A program made the translations under genes and the position numbers. Shown here piece after piece: positions 42,054 through 51,934 of a stretch of DNA of 64,000 nucleotides. Each line of letters opens with the position of its first letter. The stretch's first letter is position 1. The notes beneath the pieces were generated by a model. That model worked only from the letters and a program-made list of their open reading frames with translations, did no database searches and was not told where the DNA came from. The stretch is from an uncultured Olsenella sp. (GTDB lineage Bacteria; Actinomycetota; Coriobacteriia; Coriobacteriales; Atopobiaceae): the NCBI GenBank assembly GCA_900316105.1, contig ONBR01000008.1:62001-126000 (forward strand). The letters run 5' to 3'.

Positions 42054-42965
42054 ATGGAAGCAATCAGAGAAGGCGCGAGGGGCGCCGCAGTAGAGGACAT
42101 CCAGGACAGGCTCGCATCCCTGGACTACCAGATTGACGCAGACGAGCGCGCAAGGCAGGAGTATGGTCACTCCACCGCCCAGGCCGTGGCGAAGTTCCGC
42201 CTGGATCACGACATCGCCCTAGGCACCGACGTAGACTCGGAGACCTGGATGGCCCTGGTGGACGAGTGCTACCAGCTGGGTGACCGTACCCTTTACCTGC
42301 GCCTTCCCAACTTCCACGGCAACGACGTCAAGCAGCTCCAGGAGCGTCTGAACATCCTGGGCTTCTCTTGCGGCAAGGTCGACGGCTACTACGGCGTCTA
42401 CACCGAGTCCGCGGTCAAGGAGTTCCAGGAAAGCCAGGGCTCCCTGGCAGACGGCATGGCGTTCCAGGACACCTTTGACGACATCGAGCGTCTCCACCAC
42501 GTGTGGGCTGGCAAGCCCGCCGCAGGTCCACACCCCATGGGTGGCATGGGCTTTGCCCGAGCCGCGGGCGTGCTGGACACCACCCAGATCTCCCTGACCG
42601 CCGAGGACCCGATCTCGCGCAACGTGGCGGGGCGCATCTGGAACCTGGCCACCGCCACCAGCGAGAAGAGCCGGCTGGACCTGGTGGACAGCGTGGCTGC
42701 CGCCCGTCCCGACGACAAGGTGGTCCTGGTCCTGGCCGCCTCGCCCCTGCCCCGGGGCAACACCATGCCCAGCATCATCATGGATGACATCGACACCCTT
42801 CCCCAGCGTCTGCGCACTGCCTGCGAGAGCTCGCGTGAGCCCGTGGCCGTTGTCCGCATCGAGCTTCCCATCGGCCTGGACTACGACGGCACCTTCACTA
42901 CGGGAGACGCCCAGACCTTTGCTGTCATGCTCCTGGACGCCATCTGCGCAGCCTTCGACTACTAG
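42054..42965 (+). CDS. Peptidoglycan-binding-domain protein
   Basis: This 303-residue protein has two peptidoglycan-binding-1 repeats: residues 1-70 (REGARGAAVEDIQDRLASLD, STAQAVAKFRLDHDI) and 80-145 (NFHGNDVKQLQERLNILGFS, ESAVKEFQESQG). The C-terminal 140 residues form an alpha/beta-looking domain (DDKVVLVLAASPLPRGNT, VAVVRIELPIGLDYDGTFTT) that I cannot assign; it lacks the metal-ligand pattern of amidases. There is no signal peptide, which is unusual for a wall-binding protein. AAGGAGAG precedes the ATG. A strong hairpin follows. Confidence 0.85.
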   Translation: MEAIREGARGAAVEDIQDRLASLDYQIDADERARQEYGHSTAQAVAKFRLDHDIALGTDVDSETWMALVDECYQLGDRTLYLRLPNFHGNDVKQLQERLNILGFSCGKVDGYYGVYTESAVKEFQESQGSLADGMAFQDTFDDIERLHHVWAGKPAAGPHPMGGMGFARAAGVLDTTQISLTAEDPISRNVAGRIWNLATATSEKSRLDLVDSVAAARPDDKVVLVLAASPLPRGNTMPSIIMDDIDTLPQRLRTACESSREPVAVVRIELPIGLDYDGTFTTGDAQTFAVMLLDAICAAFDY

Positions 42966-43009
42966 CTCCTAGTCCGCGCTCCCAGCAAAAAAGAGAATCG
43001 CGACAGTCC

Positions 43010-43040
43010 GGGGAGGGGCCCACAGGGCCCCTCCCCCTTG
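43010..43040 (+). terminator. GC-rich hairpin terminator
   Basis: GGGGAGGGGCCC and GGGCCCCTCCCC are perfect 12-bp arms around ACA, followed by CCTTGTG. The gap from here to 43200 holds no recognisable gene. Confidence 0.65.
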
Positions 43041-43200
43041 TGTCCATGTGCGGCCGAAGCAGCAAGCACCGCCCCCAAGACTGGGTCCTTGGGACACCGC
43101 CGCCTACTTGGAAGGGGAAAGGATGGACGGTGCCCGCCGGGAGGCCAGGCCTAGGAGCGGTGCAAGGGAAAGGGGTAATCGCGCTTATGCCAGGCAGGCC

Positions 43201-45462
43201 CTAGCTAAGGTGCCAGATGTCCTGGTCGTACTGGGCGATGGTTCGGTCACTCGAGAAGGCGCCCGCCTGGGCGATGTTGACCAGGGACTTCCTGAGCCAG
43301 GTGCCCCGGTCCTCGTAGTCGGCATAGACCCTCTCCTTGACCTGGATGTACTCCTCAAGGTCAAGGAGGGCCATGAACCAGTCCTTGTTGGCCATGTCGT
43401 CGTGAAGCCTTCTGAGCCTGTCCTCCTTGCCCAGGGCCATGAAGTCGGGCCTGGTGAGGAAGTCCACCAGGAGCTTGATGCCAGGCTTGTGATAGCAGGC
43501 CTTGGGGTCATAGGCGCTCTCACGGTAGAGCCGCTCCACCTCAGCGCTGGAGGTTCCGAAGGTGTAGATGTTGTCGGGACCCACCAAGTCCGCAATCTCC
43601 ACGTTAGCCCCGTCCAGGGTGCAGAGAGTCACGGCACCGTTGAGCATGAACTTCATGTTGGAGGTACCCGAGGCCTCCTTGCTGGCCAAGCTGATCTGCT
43701 CGGAGATGTCGGCCGCGGGAATCAGCCTCTCGGCCGCCGAGACGTTGTAGTTCTCCACCATGACAACCTGGAGGTAAGGCGAGACGTCCGGGTCCTCTGC
43801 GATCCAGGTTCCCAGGGTAATCACCAGGTGGATGATGTCCTGGGCGATGGTGTAGGCAGGAGCCGCCTTGCCGCCAAAGATGACAGTGATGGGGCGGGGC
43901 GGGATGTTGCCGTTCTTGATGTCCCAGTACTTCCAGATCAGGTAGAGGGCCAGCATCTGCTGGCGCTTGTACTCGTGGAAGCGCTTGACCTGGACGTCGA
44001 TGATGGCGTTCTCGGGCACGATCACGCCCTGGCTCTGCCGGAGGAAGTCCCGCATCCGCTTCTTTGCGTCATCCTTGGCCTCGGCCAGGGCCAGGAGGGT
44101 GGCCTCGTCGTCCTGGTAGTCCATGAGCCCCGTCAGGTCCCCGGTCCGGTGCCAGTCCGCCCCCAGCCTACCGTCCAGGAGAGAGGTGAGGACGGGATTG
44201 CAGGCCATAATCCAGCGGCGGAAGGTGATGCCGTTGGTCTTGTTGGAGAACTTCTGGGGATAGAGCTGGTAGAAGGTCTTGAGTTCGGACTTCTCGAGGA
44301 TCTGGGTGTGGAGCTCTGCCACCCCGTTGACGGAGAAGCCATAGTGGATGGCCAGGTGGGCCATGTGAACAACCCCGTCCTGGATGATGGCCACGGCGGG
44401 GTCATCGTGCTCGGCGCGCTCCTGCTGGTCCAGGTCCTGGATGACCTGGGCGATGCGGGGAGACACTTTGTTGATGGAGTCCAGGGGCCACTTCTCCAGG
44501 GCCTCCGCCAGGATTGTGTGGTTGGTAAAGGCAACCATGGACCTGACTATGTCCACGGCCTCCTGGAAGTCCATGTCGTGGTCGTCCACCAGAAGGCGGA
44601 TGAGCTCGGGAATCACCATGGTGGGATGGGTGTCGTTGATCTGGACCACCGCATAGTCGGCCAGGTCGTGAAGGTCACTCCCCCTGCCCTGAGCCTCAGC
44701 AAGGATGAGCTGGGCGGCGTTGGAGACCATGAAGTACTGCTGGTAGACCCGCAGGAGCCTCCCCTCCTCGTCCGAGTCGTCGGGATAGAGGAAGAGGGTC
44801 AGGTTCTTTGTCAGGGCCTCCTTGTCGAAGTCGATGGAGTCGTTGGGGACCAGGCCGTCGTCCACACCCTCCAGGTCGAAGAGGCGAAGACGGTTCTTGG
44901 TCGTCCGATCAAAGCCCAGGACGTCGATGGTGTAGAGGCGGGAGGTCACGGAGAAGCTGCCAAAGGGTACCTTGAACGACAGGGGCTCCTTGCGCAGCCA
45001 GCCCTCCTGGTCCAGCCAACCATCGGGCAGGGCCGTCTGCTGACCGTCAACGAAGCGCTGGTGGAAGAGACCAAAGTGGTAGTTAAGGCCTACTCCGTCA
45101 CCGGGAAGGCCCAGGGTGGCCATGGAGTCCAAGAAGCAGGCTGCCAGGCGGCCCAGGCCACCGTTGCCCAGGGAGGGCTCTACCTCGCACTCCTCCACCC
45201 TGGCAAGGTCGTGGCCTGCTATGGCCAGCTGGTCGCGGACCTGGTCGTAGATGCCAAGGTTGATGAGGTTGGTGGTCAGGAGCCTGCCGATCAGGAATTC
45301 CGCGGACAGGTAGTAGAGCCGCTTCTTGCCCTGGTTCAGGGGCATCTGGGCAGCATGGTCGCGAACCAGGGACTCCAGGAGCTGGCAGACCTCCCCGTCG
45401 GTCAGCTGGACGAGGGGCTTGCCGAAGGTGTCCTGGGCGCTCTTCTCGAGGTCGATGGTCAT
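43201..45462 (-). CDS. glgP: Glycogen/maltodextrin phosphorylase
   Basis: This 753-residue PLP enzyme releases glucose-1-phosphate from the non-reducing ends of alpha-1,4-glucans. Marks are EVEPSLGNGGLGRLAACFLD with the glucan/phosphate loop, VQINDTHPTMVIPELIRLL, KFSNKTNGITFRRW, VQVKRFHEYKRQQML and EASGTSNMKFMLNGAVTLCT with the PLP Lys and signature. It lacks the N-terminal regulatory extension of animal enzymes. It is the last gene of the maltodextrin operon, 90 bases after malQ, and would act on the chains that MalQ produces. Confidence 0.96.
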   Translation of the reverse strand: MTIDLEKSAQDTFGKPLVQLTDGEVCQLLESLVRDHAAQMPLNQGKKRLYYLSAEFLIGRLLTTNLINLGIYDQVRDQLAIAGHDLARVEECEVEPSLGNGGLGRLAACFLDSMATLGLPGDGVGLNYHFGLFHQRFVDGQQTALPDGWLDQEGWLRKEPLSFKVPFGSFSVTSRLYTIDVLGFDRTTKNRLRLFDLEGVDDGLVPNDSIDFDKEALTKNLTLFLYPDDSDEEGRLLRVYQQYFMVSNAAQLILAEAQGRGSDLHDLADYAVVQINDTHPTMVIPELIRLLVDDHDMDFQEAVDIVRSMVAFTNHTILAEALEKWPLDSINKVSPRIAQVIQDLDQQERAEHDDPAVAIIQDGVVHMAHLAIHYGFSVNGVAELHTQILEKSELKTFYQLYPQKFSNKTNGITFRRWIMACNPVLTSLLDGRLGADWHRTGDLTGLMDYQDDEATLLALAEAKDDAKKRMRDFLRQSQGVIVPENAIIDVQVKRFHEYKRQQMLALYLIWKYWDIKNGNIPPRPITVIFGGKAAPAYTIAQDIIHLVITLGTWIAEDPDVSPYLQVVMVENYNVSAAERLIPAADISEQISLASKEASGTSNMKFMLNGAVTLCTLDGANVEIADLVGPDNIYTFGTSSAEVERLYRESAYDPKACYHKPGIKLLVDFLTRPDFMALGKEDRLRRLHDDMANKDWFMALLDLEEYIQVKERVYADYEDRGTWLRKSLVNIAQAGAFSSDRTIAQYDQDIWHLS

Positions 45463-45552
45463 GGGTGATTCCTCCTTGTGATAGGGGTCCCTACCGCGCG
45501 GCCGGAGCCGCTCGGGGTAGCGCTCGATGCTTGGTCTGGGTCGCGTCCTGCC

Positions 45553-47061
45553 TTACTGGGGCAGGACGGGCTCTGGTGTTCCGGGAACTCGGAAGTAGGT
45601 CTGGGTCAGGGCCCTGAGGCCCTCCTCCACGGACCGGGTCAGTGCGCCCCGGCGCATCCTCCAGGTCCAGTTGCCCCCCACGGTGGCAGGCGTGTTGATC
45701 CGGGCCTCGTCGCCCAGGTCCAGGAGGTCCTGCATGGTGTAGATGCAGGTATCGCTGGGCGAGGCCGCAATGGTCCGGTTCATGGCCGCCGAGAAGGGCT
45801 CGTCGGCACCTCGATGGAGGTAGCGGTCTGCCTGCTCCCGCTGGCGGGGAGTGGCGGTCGTCTCGTACCATCCACGGGCGGTCTGGTTGTCGTGGGTCCC
45901 CACGTAGGCCACGGTGTTGTGGTCATAGTGGTGGGGCAAGTAGTAGGAGTCGTGGTCACCGTCGAAGGCGAACTGGAGAATCTTCATACCGGGAAAGCCC
46001 GTGGCGTCCCGCATGGCGATGACCTCAGGGGTCAGGAAGCCCAGGTCCTCGGCGATGATGGGGAGGTCGCCCAGCTGGCGGGCAAGCTCCTGGAAGAAGT
46101 CTATGCCCGGTCCCTTGGCCCAGGTGCCCGCCGCGGCGGAGGGAGACCCGAAGGGGACGTCCCAGAAGGACTCGAAGCCCCGGAAGTGATCGATCCGGAT
46201 CACGTCGTAGAGGTCCAGGCTGGCCCTGATACGCCTGACCCACCAGGCATAGCGGTCCTGGGCCATGGCCTCCCAGTCGTAGATGGGATTGCCCCAGTAC
46301 TGACCCGTGGCGCTGAACTGGTCGGGAGGAGTGCCGGCAACGTCGGTGGGCTGGCCCTGGGCGTCGGTCAGGAAGAGGTCGGGTGTGTCCCACATCTCCA
46401 CGGAGTCGCGCGAGACGTAGATGGGCATGTCGCCCACCACCAGGACCCCCCGGGCATTGGCATAGGTCTTGAGGTCCCGCCACTGGCTCCAGAAGATGTA
46501 CTGGGTCATCCGGTGGTAGCGCATGCGGCCGGGATGGGCCGCGCAGATGGCCCGGGTGGCGGCCCCCCGCTTCTGGCAGGCAGCGGGCCACTCCCAGTAG
46601 GCCCGCAGGTCGAACTCCTCCTTGACGGTCATGAACTCGCAGTAGGGCTCCAGCCAGTCCTCCTGGTCCTGGCAGAAGGCCTCGAAGTCGGCGGGCAGCT
46701 CTTGGTAGAAGCCCTCGCAGGCGGAGGCCAGGGCCTCGCGCTTGGCCGTGAAAATCCGCTCGTAGTCCACCCGCTGGGGGTCGTCCCCCCAGTCCAGGGC
46801 GTCCAGGTCGGCCCGGTCCAGGAGGCCAGCCTGGCAGAGGGCCTCCAGGTCGATCAGGTAGGGGTTTCCCGCATAGGCCGAGAAGGATTGGTAGGGGGAG
46901 TCGCCAAAGCTCGTGGTGGTCAGGGGCAGAATCTGCCAGTAGCGCTGCTCACAGGCAGCCAGGAAGTCCACCAACCGGTGGGCCGCTGCCCCAAAGGTCC
47001 CGATTCCATAGGGGCCAGGAAGGGCCGAGACCGGCATGAGGACCCCGCTTGCTCGCTCCAT
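45553..47061 (-). CDS. malQ: 4-alpha-glucanotransferase (amylomaltase)
   Basis: The 502-residue GH77 enzyme transfers maltodextrin segments between chains and frees glucose. It has ERASGVLMPVSALPGPYGIG, LPLTTTSFGDSPYQSFSAYA, RIDHFRGFESFWDVP with the nucleophile Asp, IAEDLGFLTPEV with the acid-base Glu, and YVGTHDNQTARGWYE with the third acid. AAAGGAG precedes the ATG at 47061; an upstream in-frame ATG is less likely. It lies between the ABC ATPase and glgP genes. Confidence 0.96.
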   Translation of the reverse strand: MERASGVLMPVSALPGPYGIGTFGAAAHRLVDFLAACEQRYWQILPLTTTSFGDSPYQSFSAYAGNPYLIDLEALCQAGLLDRADLDALDWGDDPQRVDYERIFTAKREALASACEGFYQELPADFEAFCQDQEDWLEPYCEFMTVKEEFDLRAYWEWPAACQKRGAATRAICAAHPGRMRYHRMTQYIFWSQWRDLKTYANARGVLVVGDMPIYVSRDSVEMWDTPDLFLTDAQGQPTDVAGTPPDQFSATGQYWGNPIYDWEAMAQDRYAWWVRRIRASLDLYDVIRIDHFRGFESFWDVPFGSPSAAAGTWAKGPGIDFFQELARQLGDLPIIAEDLGFLTPEVIAMRDATGFPGMKILQFAFDGDHDSYYLPHHYDHNTVAYVGTHDNQTARGWYETTATPRQREQADRYLHRGADEPFSAAMNRTIAASPSDTCIYTMQDLLDLGDEARINTPATVGGNWTWRMRRGALTRSVEEGLRALTQTYFRVPGTPEPVLPQ

Positions 47062-47106
47062 GTTCGCTCCTTTCCTGCCTACGTCTTGGTAGCCCACGGC
47101 CTTACC

Positions 47107-48315
<1,209 letters not shown>

Positions 48316-48351
48316 GATGTGATGCCCTTCCTAGTGTTCGCGGGTGGTGCT

Positions 48352-48401
48352 GGGCGTCGGTGCCCCTCTCGGGGACGGGAATCCGAGGGGCACCGACGCC
48401 C
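48352..48401 (-). other. Strong stem-loop between permease and ATPase genes
   Basis: GGGCGTCGGTGCCCCTC (48352-48368) and its exact reverse complement (48385-48401) form a 17-bp stem with a 16-base loop. No T-tract follows on the minus strand, so it may be a processing or stability element rather than a terminator. Confidence 0.85.
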
Positions 48402-48412
48402 TGGGGATGGTC

Positions 48413-49252
48413 CTAACCCTTGACGGCTCCGGAGACGACGCCGCTGATGATGTACTTCTGGCAGACCAGGTAGACCACGACGATAGGTATGATGACCATC
48501 ATGATGCAGGCCATCATGGGGCCAAGCTCGACGTGGCCGAAGCCGCCGCGGAAGTACTGGATCAGGATGGGGATGGTCTTGTACTTGGTGGAGTCCAGGA
48601 CCAGGTAGGGCAGGAGATAGTCGTTCCAGACCCACATGGTCTCCAGGATGCCCACGCTGATGTAGGTGGGCTTCATGATGGGCAGGACCACGTGGAAGAA
48701 GGTCTGCAGGGGGCTGCAGCCGTCGATCATGGCCGCCTCCTCGATCTCCAGGGGGATGGTCTTGACGAAGCCGGCGAACATGAAGACCGCCAGGCCGGCC
48801 CCGAAGCCCAGGTAGATGAAGCAGATGTTGAAGGGGGTGTTGAGCCCCATCCCATCGGCCAGGCCCGAGAGGGTGAACATGAGCATCTGGAAGGGTACGA
48901 CCATGGAGAAGACGAAGAGGAAGTAGAGGGCCTTGCAGATGCGGTTGTTGACCCGAACTACGTACCAGGCACACATGGAGCAGCAGACCAGGATGAGGAC
49001 CACCGAGGTGACGGTGATGATGAGGGAGTTCATGAAGGCTGCGGCAAAGCCCTGTCGAGTGAGGGCATCGATGTAGTTGGCCAGGCCGTTGAAGTTGCCC
49101 GCGTTCAGGAGCTCGAAGACCCTGGTGGACGAGATGGACTGCTCGTTCTTGAAGGAGTTGACCAGAATCATGAACATGGGGTAGATCCAGGCCAGGCTCA
49201 GGATGGTGAAGACCACGGAGAGGACCCGGTTGGTGGACTTTTCCTTCTGCAT
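48413..49252 (-). CDS. Sugar ABC transporter permease, MalG type
   Basis: The 279-residue permease has six membrane helices and the EAA loop EIEEAAMIDGCSPLQTFFHV then VLPIMKP, which docks with the ATPase. It pairs with the MalF-type permease upstream; stop and start overlap by one base (TAATG). The ATG at 49252 begins MQKEKSTNR, and the upstream open frame is a shadow of the neighbouring permease gene. The context with malQ and glgP points to maltodextrin import. Confidence 0.93.
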   Translation of the reverse strand: MQKEKSTNRVLSVVFTILSLAWIYPMFMILVNSFKNEQSISSTRVFELLNAGNFNGLANYIDALTRQGFAAAFMNSLIITVTSVVLILVCCSMCAWYVVRVNNRICKALYFLFVFSMVVPFQMLMFTLSGLADGMGLNTPFNICFIYLGFGAGLAVFMFAGFVKTIPLEIEEAAMIDGCSPLQTFFHVVLPIMKPTYISVGILETMWVWNDYLLPYLVLDSTKYKTIPILIQYFRGGFGHVELGPMMACIMMVIIPIVVVYLVCQKYIISGVVSGAVKG

Positions 49253-50106
49253 TATGCCTGCACCTCCTTGGACTTGGTTGCCTTGAGCTGGATGAGGGAG
49301 ATGGCGATGACCAGGATGCAGAAGATCACGGCCTTGGCCTGGCCGATGCCCATCCACTTGGCACCGACGCGGGAGTAGAAGGTGTTGTAGATGTTGAGGG
49401 CCAGCATCTCGCTCATGTGGTCGGGGTCGCCGCCCGTCAGGGCCAGGTTCTGGTCGAAGAGCTTGAAGCCGTTGGTGAGCGAGAGGAAGAGGCAGATGGT
49501 GATGGTGGACATGAGGTTGGGAATCTTGACCTTCCACAGGGTCTGCCAGGCGTTGGCACCGTCCACCTTGGCCGCCTCCAGGTAGTCAGAGGGGATGGAC
49601 TGGAGGCCGGCGATGTAGATGATCATCATGTAGCCCACCTGTTGCCAGAGGGTCAGGATGATCATGCCCCAGAAGCCCGCCGTGGTGTTGAGCGAGAGGA
49701 GCTGGGCCCCCAGGCCGCTGAGGACGGCGTTGATCAGGATCTGCCAGATGTAGCCCAGAACGATGCCACCGATCAGGTTGGGCATGAAGAAGACCGTACG
49801 GAAAGCGTTGGTCCCCTTGACGCCCTTGCGGGTCAGGGCCAGGGCGATGGCCAGGGCGATCACGTTGATGAGGACCGTCGAGAGGAAGGCGAAGAGGGCC
49901 GTGAGCCAGAAGGCGTGGGCGAACTCGGGATCCTGGAAGGCCTCCACGTAGTTGGAGATGCCCACGAACTCGGCCCGGTCGATGGTCTTGAACTTGCAGA
50001 ACGAAAGAAACGCACCCTGGAAGAACGGGATGATGAAGCCGAAGGTAAACGAGAGGGCCGTTGGCAGCACGAAGAGCGGCCACCACCGTTTGAGCACCTT
50101 TCCCAT
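49252..50106 (-). CDS. Sugar ABC transporter permease, MalF type
   Basis: The 284-residue permease has six membrane helices, a short cytoplasmic N-terminus and the EAA loop DYLEAAKVDGANAWQTLWKV then KIPNL. It lacks the large extra periplasmic loop of E. coli MalF, as is usual in Gram-positive bacteria. It is encoded after the binding lipoprotein, with a hairpin in the gap, and overlaps the MalG-type gene. Confidence 0.93.
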   Translation of the reverse strand: MGKVLKRWWPLFVLPTALSFTFGFIIPFFQGAFLSFCKFKTIDRAEFVGISNYVEAFQDPEFAHAFWLTALFAFLSTVLINVIALAIALALTRKGVKGTNAFRTVFFMPNLIGGIVLGYIWQILINAVLSGLGAQLLSLNTTAGFWGMIILTLWQQVGYMMIIYIAGLQSIPSDYLEAAKVDGANAWQTLWKVKIPNLMSTITICLFLSLTNGFKLFDQNLALTGGDPDHMSEMLALNIYNTFYSRVGAKWMGIGQAKAVIFCILVIAISLIQLKATKSKEVQA

Positions 50107-50164
50107 GGGTTCCCCTTCCTCGACGCTACGGAGGCATCAGCCGTGCCCCTGGCGTCAATAAGAA

Positions 50165-50192
50165 GGGCGGGGCCCTCGCAGGCACCCCGCCC
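50165..50192 (-). terminator. Hairpin after the binding-protein gene (partial terminator)
   Basis: GGGCGGGG (50165-50172) and CCCCGCCC (50185-50192) pair; on the minus strand TTCTTATT follows. It lies within the operon, 17 bases after the binding-protein stop. Such hairpins commonly keep the binding protein in excess over the permeases. Confidence 0.7.
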
Positions 50193-50209
50193 GTCCGGTC
50201 TGACAGAAA

Positions 50210-51532
50210 CTAGGCGTTGGCCTTCTTCTCGGTCGCCCAGTTGTCGACGAAGGCCGTCTTGACCTCGTCCCACGAGCCGCCTGCCGCGTACTTGTTGAGG
50301 GCGGAGGCCAGGTCGTCGCGGTACTCCTGGTTGGGCTGGACGGAGAAGGCCCAGCCAACGCGGGTCTTGCCGGCGTCGGTGATGGCCTTGGCCTCCTTGG
50401 CGATGGCGTTGTCGGTCTCCTTCGCGGACTTGAAGGGGCAGGAGAAGCCCATGTCCTCGGCCAGGGCCTTGGTGCCCTCGTCAGAGGTGACGACCCAGTA
50501 GATGAAGTCCAGGGTGGCCTTCTGGTCGTCCTCGGAGGCGTTGGCGTTCACGCACCAGTAGTTCTCGGTGCCGGCGCAGACGCCCTGATCCTTCTCGCCG
50601 TCGACGCCGATGTAGATGGGCAGGAGACCGATCTTGTCGTCGCCCAGGGCCTTGATGTCCTTGTAGCCCCAGGTGCCGTTCTGGTAGAAGACGGCCTCAC
50701 CGTTCAAGAACTCGTTGACGGCGTCGTCTGCCTTCTTGTCGGAGAGCTTGGAGTGGTCGTCCACGGTGCCGTCGTTGATGTAGAGGTCAAAGATGTTCTT
50801 GTAGTTCTCCAGGTAGGTGCCCTTGATGGAGTCGGGGTTGGTCTCGTTGGCGTCCTTGAACTCGTACCAGAGAGGCATGTTGGCCAGGTGGTTGGTGAAG
50901 CGCCAGCTGGAATCGGAGCCCAGGCCCGAGGAGACGAAGGCGCCCTTGACGCCCAGCTCGGAACGACGGGCCTGGATGTCGTCGGCAACCTTCTTGAGGG
51001 AGGCGAAGTCGGTGATGTCGGAGGCGGAGTAGCCGGCCTTCTTGAGGAGGTCCTTGTTGTAGACGATGCCGTACTCCTCCTCGACGAAGCCGACGCCGTA
51101 GGTCTTGCCATCGTCCTTGAGGACCAGGTCGGGGTTGGTCAGCTCATCCATGATCTGGGCACCGGAGAGGTCGGCGCAGTAGTCCTTCCAGTTCTGCAGA
51201 CCCACGTAGCCGGACACCTGGAAGAGGGTGGGAGCGGAGGACTTGGGCATCTCGCTGGTCAGCTTCTCCTCGTAGGTGCCGGAGGCGGCGGTGACGATCT
51301 GGACGTCCACGCCGGTCTTCTCGGTGTACTTCTTTGCCAGGTTCTTCCACGCGTCGTCGACCTCGGGCTTGAAGTTGAGGTAGTAGACCTTGCCGGAGGC
51401 CTTGGAGTCGCTGGAGCTAGAAGACGACGAGTTGTTTGAACTTGTATCGGCGCAGGCCATCAGACCAAGGCTCAGAAATGCTGCGGAGCCCAAACCCAGG
51501 AACTGCCTTCTGCTCATGTTGTTGAATGCCAT
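50210..51532 (-). CDS. Maltodextrin-type binding lipoprotein
   Basis: The 440-residue solute-binding protein starts with a twin-arginine-like SRRQFLGLGSAAFLSLG followed by the lipobox LMAC, so it may be a Tat-exported lipoprotein. A Ser-rich linker leads to a family 1 binding fold (VYYLNFKPEVDDAWKNLAKK, VYNKDLLKKAGYSA, GEAVFYQNGTWGY, AGTENYWCVNANASE). It would deliver maltodextrins to the two permeases. It heads the operon, behind a promoter region with a perfect palindrome that is a likely operator for the divergent GntR regulator. Confidence 0.93.
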   Translation of the reverse strand: MAFNNMSRRQFLGLGSAAFLSLGLMACADTSSNNSSSSSSSDSKASGKVYYLNFKPEVDDAWKNLAKKYTEKTGVDVQIVTAASGTYEEKLTSEMPKSSAPTLFQVSGYVGLQNWKDYCADLSGAQIMDELTNPDLVLKDDGKTYGVGFVEEEYGIVYNKDLLKKAGYSASDITDFASLKKVADDIQARRSELGVKGAFVSSGLGSDSSWRFTNHLANMPLWYEFKDANETNPDSIKGTYLENYKNIFDLYINDGTVDDHSKLSDKKADDAVNEFLNGEAVFYQNGTWGYKDIKALGDDKIGLLPIYIGVDGEKDQGVCAGTENYWCVNANASEDDQKATLDFIYWVVTSDEGTKALAEDMGFSCPFKSAKETDNAIAKEAKAITDAGKTRVGWAFSVQPNQEYRDDLASALNKYAAGGSWDEVKTAFVDNWATEKKANA

Positions 51533-51651
51533 CGTTCATCCTTCCGTCCCGTTTACCTGCATTTATTTGGTCTGCAGCGCATGGGGTGCGCTGCCTTCCC
51601 TTGTTGGAGGAGCCTTTGCCGCGTCCTCCGTTCGACACTTGCAAGCTTATG

Positions 51652-51674
51652 CGTTTAAACAAGTTGTTTAAACG
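51652..51674 (-). promoter_or_regulatory. Perfect palindromic operator upstream of the binding-protein gene
   Basis: CGTTTAAACAA and its exact reverse complement flank a single G, giving a 23-bp palindrome. On the minus strand TTTAAA-17-TAAGCT can be read as a promoter overlapping it. It is the likely site of the adjacent GntR regulator. Confidence 0.75.
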
Positions 51675-51844
51675 TCCTGGTCATGAAAGGTAGAAATTCA
51701 GGGGTGAACGGTAGGTGCGGCATCAGGCGGACGCGCCGCCTCCTCAGGGGCACCAGGCGGTGAACGGCCAGGATGATGGGGACTTGGAGAGCACCATGGG
51801 CCCTGGATGACCTGGACCGCTCCCCACAGTGGTGCAAAATAACC

Positions 51845-51873
51845 TCGACACGATGTTTGAACGTGGGCATAAT
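51845..51873 (+). promoter_or_regulatory. Promoter of the GntR gene with operator half-site
   Basis: TCGACA (51845-51850), a 17-bp spacer and CATAAT (51868-51873). The spacer holds TGTTTGAACG, one base from TGTTTAAACG of the main operator, which suggests autoregulation. Confidence 0.55.
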
Positions 51874-51934
51874 AGCCCTATGAGCAGACCGTCCAGGCAT
51901 GACCCCGCGCCATGCCGCGCATAAGGGAGCAACC

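Larger units (their letters stand above)
51533..51934. other. Divergent regulatory region of the maltodextrin locus
   Basis: This 402-bp region between the binding-protein and GntR genes holds an operator at 51652-51674 and the GntR promoter at 51845-51873. The remaining sequence has no gene that I can support. Confidence 0.6.
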
